A stretch of DNA of 15,844 bases. Source: an uncultured Clostridia bacterium. GTDB taxonomy: Bacteria > Bacillota > Clostridia > TANB77 > CAG-508. The notes beneath the pieces are model-generated. The model made no database searches, was not told where the DNA came from, and worked only from the letters and a program-made list of their open reading frames with translations. The stretch spans positions 1-15,844 of the forward strand of contig CAKPKG010000031.1 of assembly GCA_934167165.1 (NCBI GenBank). The letters are read 5' to 3'. Shown here one piece after another: positions 1-5,816 of the stretch (its first letter is position 1; each line of letters starts with the position of its first letter). The position numbers and the translations under genes were made by a program.

Positions 1-878
1 TTGTACTCTATGCCCACATAATTGTAAAGTTAATAGATTAGAAGGAAAAAAAGGTAGATGTAAGTGTGATAATACATTAAAGATTGCACTTGCATCTTTG
101 CATATGTTTGAAGAGCCATGTATTAGTGGTACAAATGGCTCTGGAACAGTGTTTTTTACTAATTGCAATTTGAATTGTATATATTGCCAAAACTATGAAA
201 TTAGCCAAGAACGGAAAAGGTAAAGAAATTACTATACAAAATCTTGCTGATATTTTTATTAAACAACAAGAAAAAGGTGCTCATAATATAAATTTAGTAA
301 CACCTACAATGTATGTGTACCAAATAATTGAGGCAATTAAACTTGCAAGAAAAACTGGGTTAAAAATTCCAATTATATATAATTCTAATGGATATGAAAA
401 TGTAGAAACAATAAAAATGTTAAATGGATATATTGATGTTTATTTACCTGATTTAAAATATTATACAAATGAATTATCTAAAAAATATTCTAATGTGGAT
501 AATTATTTTGAAGTTGCAACAAATGCTATAAAGGAAATGTACTCACAAGTTGGAAATGCTGTTTTTGATGATAATGGAATTATTCAAAAAGGAGTTATTA
601 TTCGTCATTTAGTTCTTCCAAATCATATTCAAAATACAAAAAATATTTTAAAATGGATTAATGAAAATTTGCCAAAAGATATATATGTAAGCGTTATGGC
701 TCAATATTTTCCAACTTACAAAGCAAAAAATGATTCTTTAATAAACAGAAAATTAAATAAAAAAGAATATAAAGAAGTTTTAAACTACTTATATTCTCTA
801 GATTTACAAAATGGATATATTCAAGAATTGGGAAGCCATGAAGAAGAATATGTTCCAAATTTTAATTTAACTTTCTAA
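1..878 (+). pseudogene. PflX-like radical SAM protein, 5'-partial and frameshifted
   Basis: The reading frame enters from outside the window. Frame 2 (from base 2) begins CTLCPHNCKVNRLEGKKG, a Cys-rich N-terminal zone, followed by GTNGSGTVFFTNCNLNCIYC. The CNLNCIYC part is the CxxxCxxC cluster that binds the radical SAM 4Fe-4S centre, and it runs on into QNYEIS. This matches COG1313 (PflX, 'putative pyruvate formate-lyase activating enzyme'), whose true substrate is poorly known. Frame 2 then hits a stop at 221-223, while the rest of the domain (GKGKEITIQNLADIF onward) continues in frame 3 to the TAA at 876-878. Removing one base near 208-212 joins the halves into a protein of about 291 visible residues, a normal family length. 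The Met at 195 is therefore an internal artefact, not a start. The stop codon overlaps that of the convergent glycosyltransferase gene. Family assignment is strong; whether the frameshift is real or a sequence error cannot be told. Confidence 0.85.
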
Positions 879-2008
879 TTATTGCTATATTCTCTAATTG
901 CATCTTCAAACATTCCTTCTATTTTTTTCATGCTTTTTTCTATTCTATACTCATTTGCATGTTCTGCATATTTTGTTTCCATTTGTTTTCTTTCAGCTTC
1001 ATTTTCAATCCAATAATCAATTTTTTTAGCTAAATCATCACTATTTCCTGCTTCAAATAAACTTCTGTCATCTAATGCAAATTGAGGAGTTGCAGATTTT
1101 GGACTGTTTGCAATTATAGGAACTATTCCACATGCAAATGCCTCTATACAAGATATTGCTTCTATCTCTGCATCTGCTGAGTGTATATAAAGATCTGTCA
1201 TTCCAAGTAATTCTAATAAGTGCTCTTTATCAAAAAAGCTTATTACTGGTTCATTTACTAATTTTTCTCCTAATTTTTTATATTTGTTATATTTTGGTCC
1301 TTTCCCAGCAAGTACTAATTGAATTTTATCACTATATTTTGACTTTGAAATTGCTTCAAATATTAAATCTTGTCTTTTCTCATTTGATAATCTTCCTATC
1401 ATTGTAATTACAAATTTATCTTTAAATTCAGGACTTTTTTCATTTTTTCTATATTTAAATTCTGGACCTACTCCATTTGATATTACATAAGTTTTAGCAG
1501 TATAGCCATGTTCTTTTAATTCATTTGCTATAAAATTACTTGGGCAATGAATATGTTTAAATTTATTGAAAAATTTATCTCTAAAGAAGCTATATATTTT
1601 ATCATTAACTTTTGTATTTTTTCCAAGTCCTATTGTATATGTTATATTTTCTGGTTGTACATGAAAAGCAGCTGTACGTGGTGTTCCTAGTTTTTCTGCT
1701 ATTTCTAGTGCTTCATAAGATAAGAAAAATGGCATATAAAAATGAACCACATCAACTTTTGAAATAGCCTCTTCTAATACATCTTTGTTTGGAACAGCAA
1801 ATGTCATACCTTGAGATTTTATTATTTTAGAAACTATTATAGGTAGTGGCAATTTTTTAACTACATATTTATTTTCTGCTGGTTTTCCTGTACTTACAAC
1901 ATATACTTCATGTCCTAAATTCATTAACCCTTCTGCAAACCTTTTTGCAGAAATAGTTGTACCATTATTTGCATCGTCAAATTGGTCTATAACTATCAAA
2001 ATTTTCAT
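875..2008 (-). CDS. Glycosyltransferase family 4 (GT-B fold)
   Basis: Predicted cytosolic or membrane-associated sugar transferase using an NDP-sugar donor. The N-terminus (MKILIVIDQF, then NNGTTISAKRFAEGL and HEVYVVST) is the acceptor-side Rossmann domain. The C-terminal donor-binding domain starts around residue 195 with ITMIGRLSNEKRQDL, followed by LVLAGKGP and the GT4 E-x7-E region (EIEAISCIEAFACG, about residues 281-294). Length 377 aa is typical. The open frame extends three codons further to a TTG, but the GAGG at 2018-2021 abuts that TTG and lies 9 nt before the ATG at 2006-2008, so the ATG is preferred. A good promoter lies at 2029-2057. Its TAG stop (875-877) overlaps the TAA of the facing radical SAM gene. 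The acceptor is unknown; relatives make glycolipids or surface polysaccharides, so a cell-envelope role is an inference. Confidence 0.88.
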   Translation of the reverse strand: MKILIVIDQFDDANNGTTISAKRFAEGLMNLGHEVYVVSTGKPAENKYVVKKLPLPIIVSKIIKSQGMTFAVPNKDVLEEAISKVDVVHFYMPFFLSYEALEIAEKLGTPRTAAFHVQPENITYTIGLGKNTKVNDKIYSFFRDKFFNKFKHIHCPSNFIANELKEHGYTAKTYVISNGVGPEFKYRKNEKSPEFKDKFVITMIGRLSNEKRQDLIFEAISKSKYSDKIQLVLAGKGPKYNKYKKLGEKLVNEPVISFFDKEHLLELLGMTDLYIHSADAEIEAISCIEAFACGIVPIIANSPKSATPQFALDDRSLFEAGNSDDLAKKIDYWIENEAERKQMETKYAEHANEYRIEKSMKKIEGMFEDAIREYSNN

Positions 2009-2028
2009 TAATATCAACCTCGCACAAT

Positions 2029-2057
2029 ACTATACAATAAAACTCGAAAAAAATCAA
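2029..2057 (-). promoter_or_regulatory. Promoter of the GT4 gene
   Basis: On the minus strand TTGATT (2052-2057) and TATAGT (2029-2034) are separated by exactly 17 bp and lie just upstream of the GAGG ribosome site. This is a sigma-A type promoter read by eye. Confidence 0.65.
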
Positions 2058-2070
2058 ATTTTGCGACTTG

Positions 2071-2101
2071 AGGGAAAAAGGGGACTGTCCCTTTTTTCCC
2101 C
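2071..2101. repeat. REP-like palindrome in the divergent intergenic region
   Basis: A near-perfect inverted repeat is centred on GGGACTGTCCC at about 2081-2091. The left arm AGGGAAAAAGGGGAC pairs with GTCCCTTTTTTCCCC at 13 of 15 positions. It sits between the -35 boxes of two divergent promoters. GGGACTGTCCC with A/T flanks resembles short repeats scattered in Clostridia genomes, some linked to REP-associated transposases. A role as operator or as a terminator of incoming transcripts is also possible. Confidence 0.6.
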
Positions 2102-2102
2102 A

Positions 2103-2131
2103 TTGTTTTTATTTTTAAGTAGTGATATAAT
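2103..2131 (+). promoter_or_regulatory. Promoter of the DUF308 gene
   Basis: TTGTTT (2103-2108), a 17-bp spacer and TATAAT (2126-2131). The -10 is preceded by TG at 2123-2124, which makes it an extended -10. Transcription would begin near 2138, giving a very short leader before the GGAGG ribosome site. Confidence 0.75.
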
Positions 2132-2154
2132 CTTGGCGGAATGGAGGGAGAGAA

Positions 2155-2694
2155 ATGAAAGATTTATTAAAAAGAGCAGGCTTTACATCTATACTATCTT
2201 CAATAGTATTTTTACTTTTAGGTATTTTACTTGTTGTAAATCCAAATGCTATTGTTCAAGCAGTTTCTTATGTAATTGGTGTATTACTTATTGCTATGGG
2301 AATTGTTAAAGTCATATCTTATTTTACATCAAAGGATGATTATCTATTTTATGATTACAGACTTATATATGGTGCTTTATGTGTAATTTTAGGTATACTT
2401 GTAACAGTTAGTGGTAGTGCAATTGCTTCATTTTTTAGAATTATTATAGGTATATGGATAATTTTAAGTGGTATAGCAAGATTAGACCTTTCTGTAAGAC
2501 TTAAAGGATCTGACACTGGTTACTGGATTTTAAGTTTACTTCTATCTATTTTAATACTTGCTGCTGGTGTTTATGTAATGTTTGCACCTGGTACAATATT
2601 AGTTACATTAGGAGTTATATTAATTGCTTATTCTATTATGGATATAATAGAAAGTATTATATTTATGTGTAATATGAATAAACTATTAAAATAG
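2155..2694 (+). CDS. DUF308 / HdeD-like integral membrane protein
   Basis: A 179-residue, strongly hydrophobic protein with about six predicted membrane segments separated by very short loops. Repeated short hydrophobic units such as VSYVIGVLLIAMGIVKVI, IIGIWIILSGIARLDL and LVTLGVILIAYSIMDIIESI are typical of the DUF308 repeat family, which includes E. coli HdeD. HdeD is linked to acid resistance, but for Firmicute members no biochemical function is established. The start is well supported: GGAGGGAG precedes the ATG by 5-8 nt, and a strong extended -10 promoter lies just upstream. It is transcribed alone, away from the GT4 gene, and is followed by hairpins and a bidirectional terminator. No signal peptide or soluble domain is visible. 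Confidence 0.82.
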   Translation: MKDLLKRAGFTSILSSIVFLLLGILLVVNPNAIVQAVSYVIGVLLIAMGIVKVISYFTSKDDYLFYDYRLIYGALCVILGILVTVSGSAIASFFRIIIGIWIILSGIARLDLSVRLKGSDTGYWILSLLLSILILAAGVYVMFAPGTILVTLGVILIAYSIMDIIESIIFMCNMNKLLK

Positions 2695-2700
2695 AGTACA

Positions 2701-2727
2701 AGAAAAGTGGCTTTACCACACTTTTCT
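2701..2727 (+). terminator. Hairpin just after the DUF308 gene
   Basis: AGAAAAGTG (2701-2709) pairs perfectly with CACTTTTCT (2719-2727) around a 9-nt loop, 6 nt after the stop codon. Only a weak pyrimidine tail follows, so it may be a weak terminator or an mRNA 3'-end stabiliser. Confidence 0.5.
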
Positions 2728-2731
2728 TCTC

Positions 2732-2773
2732 GCCAATTTGAGTTCCCGAATGAAATGAGGAAATCTCAAAGGC
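2732..2773. repeat. Imperfect inverted repeat
   Basis: GCC, TTTGAG and TTCC (2732-2746) pair with GGAA, CTCAAA and GGC (2759-2773), with small asymmetric bulges and a 12-nt loop. It lies between two other hairpins in a convergent intergenic gap. Function unknown. Confidence 0.4.
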
Positions 2774-2789
2774 AATAGCGATTATAGCA

Positions 2790-2834
2790 TTTTTTATATA
2801 CTAGGAAATGAGAAATTTCCTAGTATATAAAAAA
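2790..2834. repeat. Perfect 20-bp inverted repeat with 5-nt loop
   Basis: The arm at 2790-2809 (T run, ATATACTAGGAAAT) is matched base for base by its reverse complement at 2815-2834 around loop GAGAA. The right arm shares its A run with the following terminator hairpin. It may add to termination on either strand. Confidence 0.7.
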
Positions 2835-2866
2835 AGAGACTTTCTTAAAGTAAAGTCTCTTTTTTT
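2829..2866. terminator. Bidirectional intrinsic terminator
   Basis: AAAAAGAGACTTT (2831-2843) pairs with AAAGTCTCTTTTT (2852-2864) around an 8-nt loop. A T run follows on the plus strand (2860-2866) and an A run precedes it (2829-2835), which is a T run on the minus strand. It can end both the DUF308 transcript and the facing TVP38 transcript, whose stop codon is at 2872. Confidence 0.85.
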
Positions 2867-2871
2867 ATGCT

Positions 2872-3582
2872 CTATTTTATAATTTCTATTAATTCTTTAT
2901 TTTTATCTCTTATTTTAATTATTACTAAAAATATAGCTGTTATAATAAATGTAATTAAATATATTAACAAACTTGTTTTCCAGTTTCCATTTGAAATATT
3001 TGCTCCAACCATTGTTGATGTAATTACAGATGGGAATCTTACAAGTGTTGCTATTAATATAAATCTTAATGGTTTTACTGGTAAAAGTCCACCAATATAT
3101 ACAAATAAATCTTTTGGCGTGCCTGGCAAGAAAAATATTAGGCATAAAATAATTTCTAAGTTTGTTTCGTTTTTTAGTAGTTTACTATTCATTACTTTTT
3201 CTACTTTTTCTTTTTTAAAGAAATTATATAAATATTTTTCTCCTAATTTTCTTACCGAAAAGAATATTATTATTGTAGTAATAAGCACAGATACTGTTAT
3301 AAATAGCCATCCTCCCCATGTGCCATAACACATTCCTGCGAGTACCTCAAATGGTTCTCCTGGTAATACTACTAATAATATTTGCAATACTTGCAAACTA
3401 AATAACAATAGTAATCCTAAAAATCCCATGCTATTTATTTTATTTTTAAAAACTATTTGTCCTTCTGTTGTAGATAAATCCATCATAAATGGAGCAATTC
3501 TCCAAAAAAATATTGCAAGCGCTATTAATATTACAGCTGTTAATGTTATTTTTATTATTTTAATTTTCTTTTGATTTTTCAT
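2872..3582 (-). CDS. TVP38/TMEM64 (VTT/DedA-like) membrane protein
   Basis: A 236-residue polytopic membrane protein. A short basic N-terminus (MKNQKKIKIIK) leads into a first membrane helix. The VTT (SNARE-associated) domain follows, with LVVLPGEPFEVLAGMCYGTWGG at about residues 70-91 and a second, partly buried segment containing FFLPGTPKDLFVYIGGLL. The paired PGEPFE and FFLPGTPKD motifs, in re-entrant loops, are the hallmark of TVP38/TMEM64 proteins. Related DedA-superfamily members move lipid carriers or lipids across the membrane; the substrate here cannot be deduced. The ATG at 3580-3582 is preceded by AGAAGGA at a good spacing, and an extended -10 promoter is at 3610-3638. It shares a terminator with the convergent DUF308 gene and is divergent from trmL. 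Confidence 0.88.
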   Translation of the reverse strand: MKNQKKIKIIKITLTAVILIALAIFFWRIAPFMMDLSTTEGQIVFKNKINSMGFLGLLLLFSLQVLQILLVVLPGEPFEVLAGMCYGTWGGWLFITVSVLITTIIIFFSVRKLGEKYLYNFFKKEKVEKVMNSKLLKNETNLEIILCLIFFLPGTPKDLFVYIGGLLPVKPLRFILIATLVRFPSVITSTMVGANISNGNWKTSLLIYLITFIITAIFLVIIKIRDKNKELIEIIK

Positions 3583-3609
3583 TTAATTCCTTCTCCATTA
3601 TTAAGTATT

Positions 3610-3638
3610 AGTTTAGCATTTCAATATATAAAAGTCAA
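3610..3638 (-). promoter_or_regulatory. Promoter of the TVP38 gene
   Basis: On the minus strand TTGACT (3633-3638), 17 bp, then TAAACT (3610-3615), preceded by TGC as an extended -10. The -35 box touches the left end of the MITE-like element that starts near 3640. Confidence 0.65.
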
Positions 3639-3639
3639 A

Positions 3640-3776
3640 TGAATTGGAATTTGTTTAATTGAGGTGAGAGGTGTGATGTTGGAGGTGTGATTTATAGGGC
3701 CAAGGCTTCGCAGGCCTTTCTCTATTTCTCACACTTCTCACCTCACACTTCGCACTTCGTGAAATTACAATTTATT
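3640..3776. mobile_element. MITE-like hairpin element, copy 1
   Basis: The ends are imperfect inverted repeats: GAATTGGAATTT on the left and GAAATTACAATTT on the right. Inside, GAGGTGAGAGGTGTGA (3661-3676) pairs with TCACACTTCTCACCTC (3729-3744) at 15 of 16 positions. The centre has a small GGCC/GGCC stem near 3698-3717. It has no coding capacity. A clearly homologous copy is at 11761-11910 and a remnant at about 15516-15558. It fills the divergent gap between the TVP38 and trmL promoters. A non-autonomous mobile element is the best reading; a family of structured RNAs is the alternative. Confidence 0.75.
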
Positions 3777-3804
3777 TTACTGTTCTCCAATTCTATGTTA
3801 TAAT
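3776..3804 (+). promoter_or_regulatory. Promoter of trmL
   Basis: TTTACT (3776-3781), a 17-bp spacer and TATAAT (3799-3804), with TG at 3796-3797 forming an extended -10. The -35 lies immediately beside the right end of the MITE-like element. Confidence 0.7.
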
Positions 3805-3834
3805 TATATTCAGTTTTTTAAGGAAGGGATTTTT

Positions 3835-4329
3835 ATGGATTTAAATATAGTTTTAGTAGAGCCAGAAATTCCTCAAAACACTGGGAATATTGCAAGAACT
3901 TGTGCTGCAATCGGTGCCAAGTTACATTTGGTAAAACCTTTAGGTTTTGAGATTTCTGATAAATATGTTAAAAGAGCTGGTCTTGATTATTGGGATAAAT
4001 TAGATATAGAAGAACATAATTCTTTGTCTGATTTCTTGAAAAAATATCCAGTAAATAATAATATGTTTTTAGTTACAACAAAAGGTCAACATTGTTATTC
4101 TGATGTTAATTATTCTAAATTAGATGAAGTTTTTCTTTTGTTTGGTAAGGAAACTAAAGGACTTCCAGAGAGTTTGCTAAAAGAACATTTGGAAAACACT
4201 ATAAGAATCCCAATGAGAAAAACTTTACGCTCTCTTAATTTATCTAATTCAGTAGCTATTGTTGCTTATGAAGTTTTTAGACAAAATAACTTCTGTAATT
4301 TAGAAGAAATAAGTAAATATTTTAACTAA
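3835..4329 (+). CDS. trmL: tRNA (cytidine/uridine-34-2'-O)-methyltransferase TrmL
   Basis: A SPOUT-family methyltransferase that transfers a methyl group from S-adenosylmethionine to the 2'-O ribose of the wobble base (position 34) in tRNA-Leu isoacceptors, acting as a cytosolic homodimer. At 164 aa it is the normal single-domain size (YibK/CspR type). The three SPOUT motifs are intact: PEIPQNTGNIARTC near residues 10-23, LLFGKETKGLPE near 100-111, and IPMRKTLRSLNLSNSVAIVA near 125-144. The last two form the trefoil knot that binds AdoMet. The ATG follows AAGGAAGGGA, and an extended -10 promoter is at 3776-3804. No strong terminator separates it from the mgtC-family gene 69 bp downstream, although that gene seems to have its own promoter. 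Confidence 0.95.
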   Translation: MDLNIVLVEPEIPQNTGNIARTCAAIGAKLHLVKPLGFEISDKYVKRAGLDYWDKLDIEEHNSLSDFLKKYPVNNNMFLVTTKGQHCYSDVNYSKLDEVFLLFGKETKGLPESLLKEHLENTIRIPMRKTLRSLNLSNSVAIVAYEVFRQNNFCNLEEISKYFN

Positions 4330-4343
4330 TTTTTATTTTTCTC

Positions 4344-4372
4344 TTTAAATTATACTATTATTAAATTATAAT
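4344..4372 (+). promoter_or_regulatory. Possible promoter of the mgtC-family gene
   Basis: TTTAAA (4344-4349), 17 bp, TATAAT (4367-4372). The -10 is perfect and the -35 is 4 of 6, in a very AT-rich gap, so chance matches are possible. Confidence 0.45.
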
Positions 4373-4398
4373 ATTTATATAGTATTTTTGGAGGTAAT

Positions 4399-5073
4399 AT
4401 GCAATTTTTACAAAACTTAATTTCAACATTTTGGTTTGAAGCCATAATTAGACTTATTTTAGGTTTTCTTTTAGCCGGATTTATTGGAGCAGAAAGAGAA
4501 TCTGTTAATAAACCAGCTGGTTTCAAAACTCATTCATTAATTGGTATAAGTGCTGTACTTATTATGCTTTGTGGAGAATATTTAAGTTATAAATACTCTG
4601 TAGATGCATCTAGAATACCAGCACAGTTGCTTTCTGGTATTGGGTTTATAGGTGCTGGTACTATTTTAAGAGATGGTTTTAATGTAAAAGGACTAACCAC
4701 AGCTTCTAGCTTACTCGCTACAACTTGTATTGGTCTTAGTATTGGAGCAGGATTCTATATAGGTGGAATAATTTCTACTGTAATTGTATATATTATACTT
4801 TCTCATTCTCATAATCTATTTGAATCATTAGATCACTTTACTAATATCTCTTTAAGTGTAACAGTAAAAGAAATAAAAAACACATTACCATGTATACAAT
4901 CAATTTTTGATAAGTATAATATTAATATTAAAAAAATCAAAACTGGTAAACCAAATGAAGAAGATTTAGCAGATCTTGAATTGATTTTTAGATTTCATAA
5001 AGATGTGAATATAAATTCTGTCTTTACAGAAATTTCTGCTTTAGAAAATGTAATTGATTTAGAAGAAGGATAG
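4399..5073 (+). CDS. MgtC/SapB-family membrane protein
   Basis: A 224-residue protein with the N-terminal MgtC membrane domain: LAGFIGAERES (about residues 24-34), KTHSLIGISAVLIM, then RIPAQLLSGIGFIGAGTIL and GLTTASSLLATTCIGLSIGAGFY, together about four to five membrane helices. A soluble C-terminal domain of about 80 residues follows (from SLSVTVKEI), resembling the ACT-like tail of longer MgtC proteins. MgtC of pathogens is linked to low-magnesium survival and inhibition of the F-type ATP synthase, while the SapB name comes from Bacillus. No Mg2+ transport has been firmly shown for the family, so the role here is open. The start is clear, with GGAGG 5 nt before the ATG. No leader or magnesium riboswitch can be seen in the short upstream gap. 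Its TAG stop lies inside a hairpin shared with sigE. Confidence 0.9.
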   Translation: MQFLQNLISTFWFEAIIRLILGFLLAGFIGAERESVNKPAGFKTHSLIGISAVLIMLCGEYLSYKYSVDASRIPAQLLSGIGFIGAGTILRDGFNVKGLTTASSLLATTCIGLSIGAGFYIGGIISTVIVYIILSHSHNLFESLDHFTNISLSVTVKEIKNTLPCIQSIFDKYNINIKKIKTGKPNEEDLADLELIFRFHKDVNINSVFTEISALENVIDLEEG

Positions 5074-5091
5074 AGTATTGCACTCTATCCT
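5067..5091. terminator. Compact bidirectional hairpin holding both stop codons
   Basis: AGGATAGAGT (5067-5076) is the exact reverse complement of ACTCTATCCT (5082-5091), with a 5-nt loop. The mgtC-family TAG (5071-5073) lies in one arm and the sigE TAG (5085-5087 on the minus strand) in the other. Downstream tails are only moderately T-rich (GTTTTACTT on plus, TTCTTCT on minus). Confidence 0.7.
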
Positions 5092-5816
5092 GTTTTACTT
5101 AATATGTCTTTTTTCATTTTATTCATTATTTTCTTTTCTAATCTTGATATGTAACTTTGTGAAATTCCAAGCATATCTGCTACTTCTTTTTGTGTTTTTT
5201 CTGTTCCACTAATAAAACCAAATCTTAATTCCATAATATTTTTTTCTCTATTGCTTAATTTTTCTATAGAAGCTTTTAGTAGTACTTTATCCACTTCGTC
5301 TTCAATTCCTCTAGAAGTAATATCTGGTTCTGTTCCTAAAATATCTGAAAGAAGCAACTCATTTCCATCACCGTCTTGATTAAGTGGTTCATCTATTGAT
5401 ATTTCTCCTTTTATTCTATTGCTTCTTCTTAAATACATTAAGATTTCGTTTTCTATACATCTTGAAGCATATGTAGCAAGTTTGATATTTTTATTCACAT
5501 TAAAAGTATTTATTGCTTTCATTAATCCTATTGTTCCAATTGATATTAAATCTTCTATTCCTACACCAGTATTTTCAAATTTTTTCGCAATATATACTAC
5601 TAATCTTAAATTTCTTTCTACTAGAATTTGCCTTGCTTCTAAATCTTTATTTTCTAATTTTATTAATAATCCTTCTTCCTCTTGTGGACTTAATGGCGGA
5701 GGTAATTTTTGGCTACCTGCTATATAGAAAATTGGAAAATTTTCTATTTCCTCATTATTTAAATATTTAACATAGATTGTACTAATTTTAGATTTTAATA
5801 GTTCTAATATGTTCAT
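5085..5816 (-). CDS. sigE: Sporulation sigma factor sigma-E (pro-sigma-E)
   Basis: The early mother-cell RNA polymerase sigma factor of sporulation, made as an inactive, membrane-bound precursor. The first ~30 residues (MNILELLKSK...IENFPIF) are the amphipathic pro-sequence removed by SpoIIGA; the mature part begins near YIAGSQKLPPPLS, matching the YIGGSEALPPPLS of Bacillus. Region 2 is intact: RNLRLVVYIAKKFENTG, IEDLISIGTIGLMKA and KLATYASRCIENEILMYLRR (about residues 68-131). Region 4 has SNREKNIMELRFGF and the helix-turn-helix TQKEVADMLGISQSYISRLE (about 208-227). Length is 243 aa. The start follows AAGGAGG by 8 nt, and the 5' end overlaps the end of spoIIGA by 29 bp, implying translational coupling. 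The usual downstream partner sigG is not next to it; a convergent mgtC-family gene is. Confidence 0.97.
   Translation of the reverse strand: MNILELLKSKISTIYVKYLNNEEIENFPIFYIAGSQKLPPPLSPQEEEGLLIKLENKDLEARQILVERNLRLVVYIAKKFENTGVGIEDLISIGTIGLMKAINTFNVNKNIKLATYASRCIENEILMYLRRSNRIKGEISIDEPLNQDGDGNELLLSDILGTEPDITSRGIEDEVDKVLLKASIEKLSNREKNIMELRFGFISGTEKTQKEVADMLGISQSYISRLEKKIMNKMKKDILSKTG

Noticed and set aside
195..878. Free-standing 227-aa gene starting at Met 195
   Set aside because: It is the C-terminal part of the radical SAM gene after a frameshift; no ribosome site precedes it and the missing half is in the adjacent frame.
2061..2309. Plus-strand 82-aa frame
   Set aside because: It runs through the palindrome, promoter and start of the DUF308 gene in another frame; Cys/Phe-rich nonsense.
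4330..4398. Magnesium riboswitch upstream of the mgtC-family gene
   Set aside because: The gap is only 69 bp and carries no structured elements of ykoK or M-box size.
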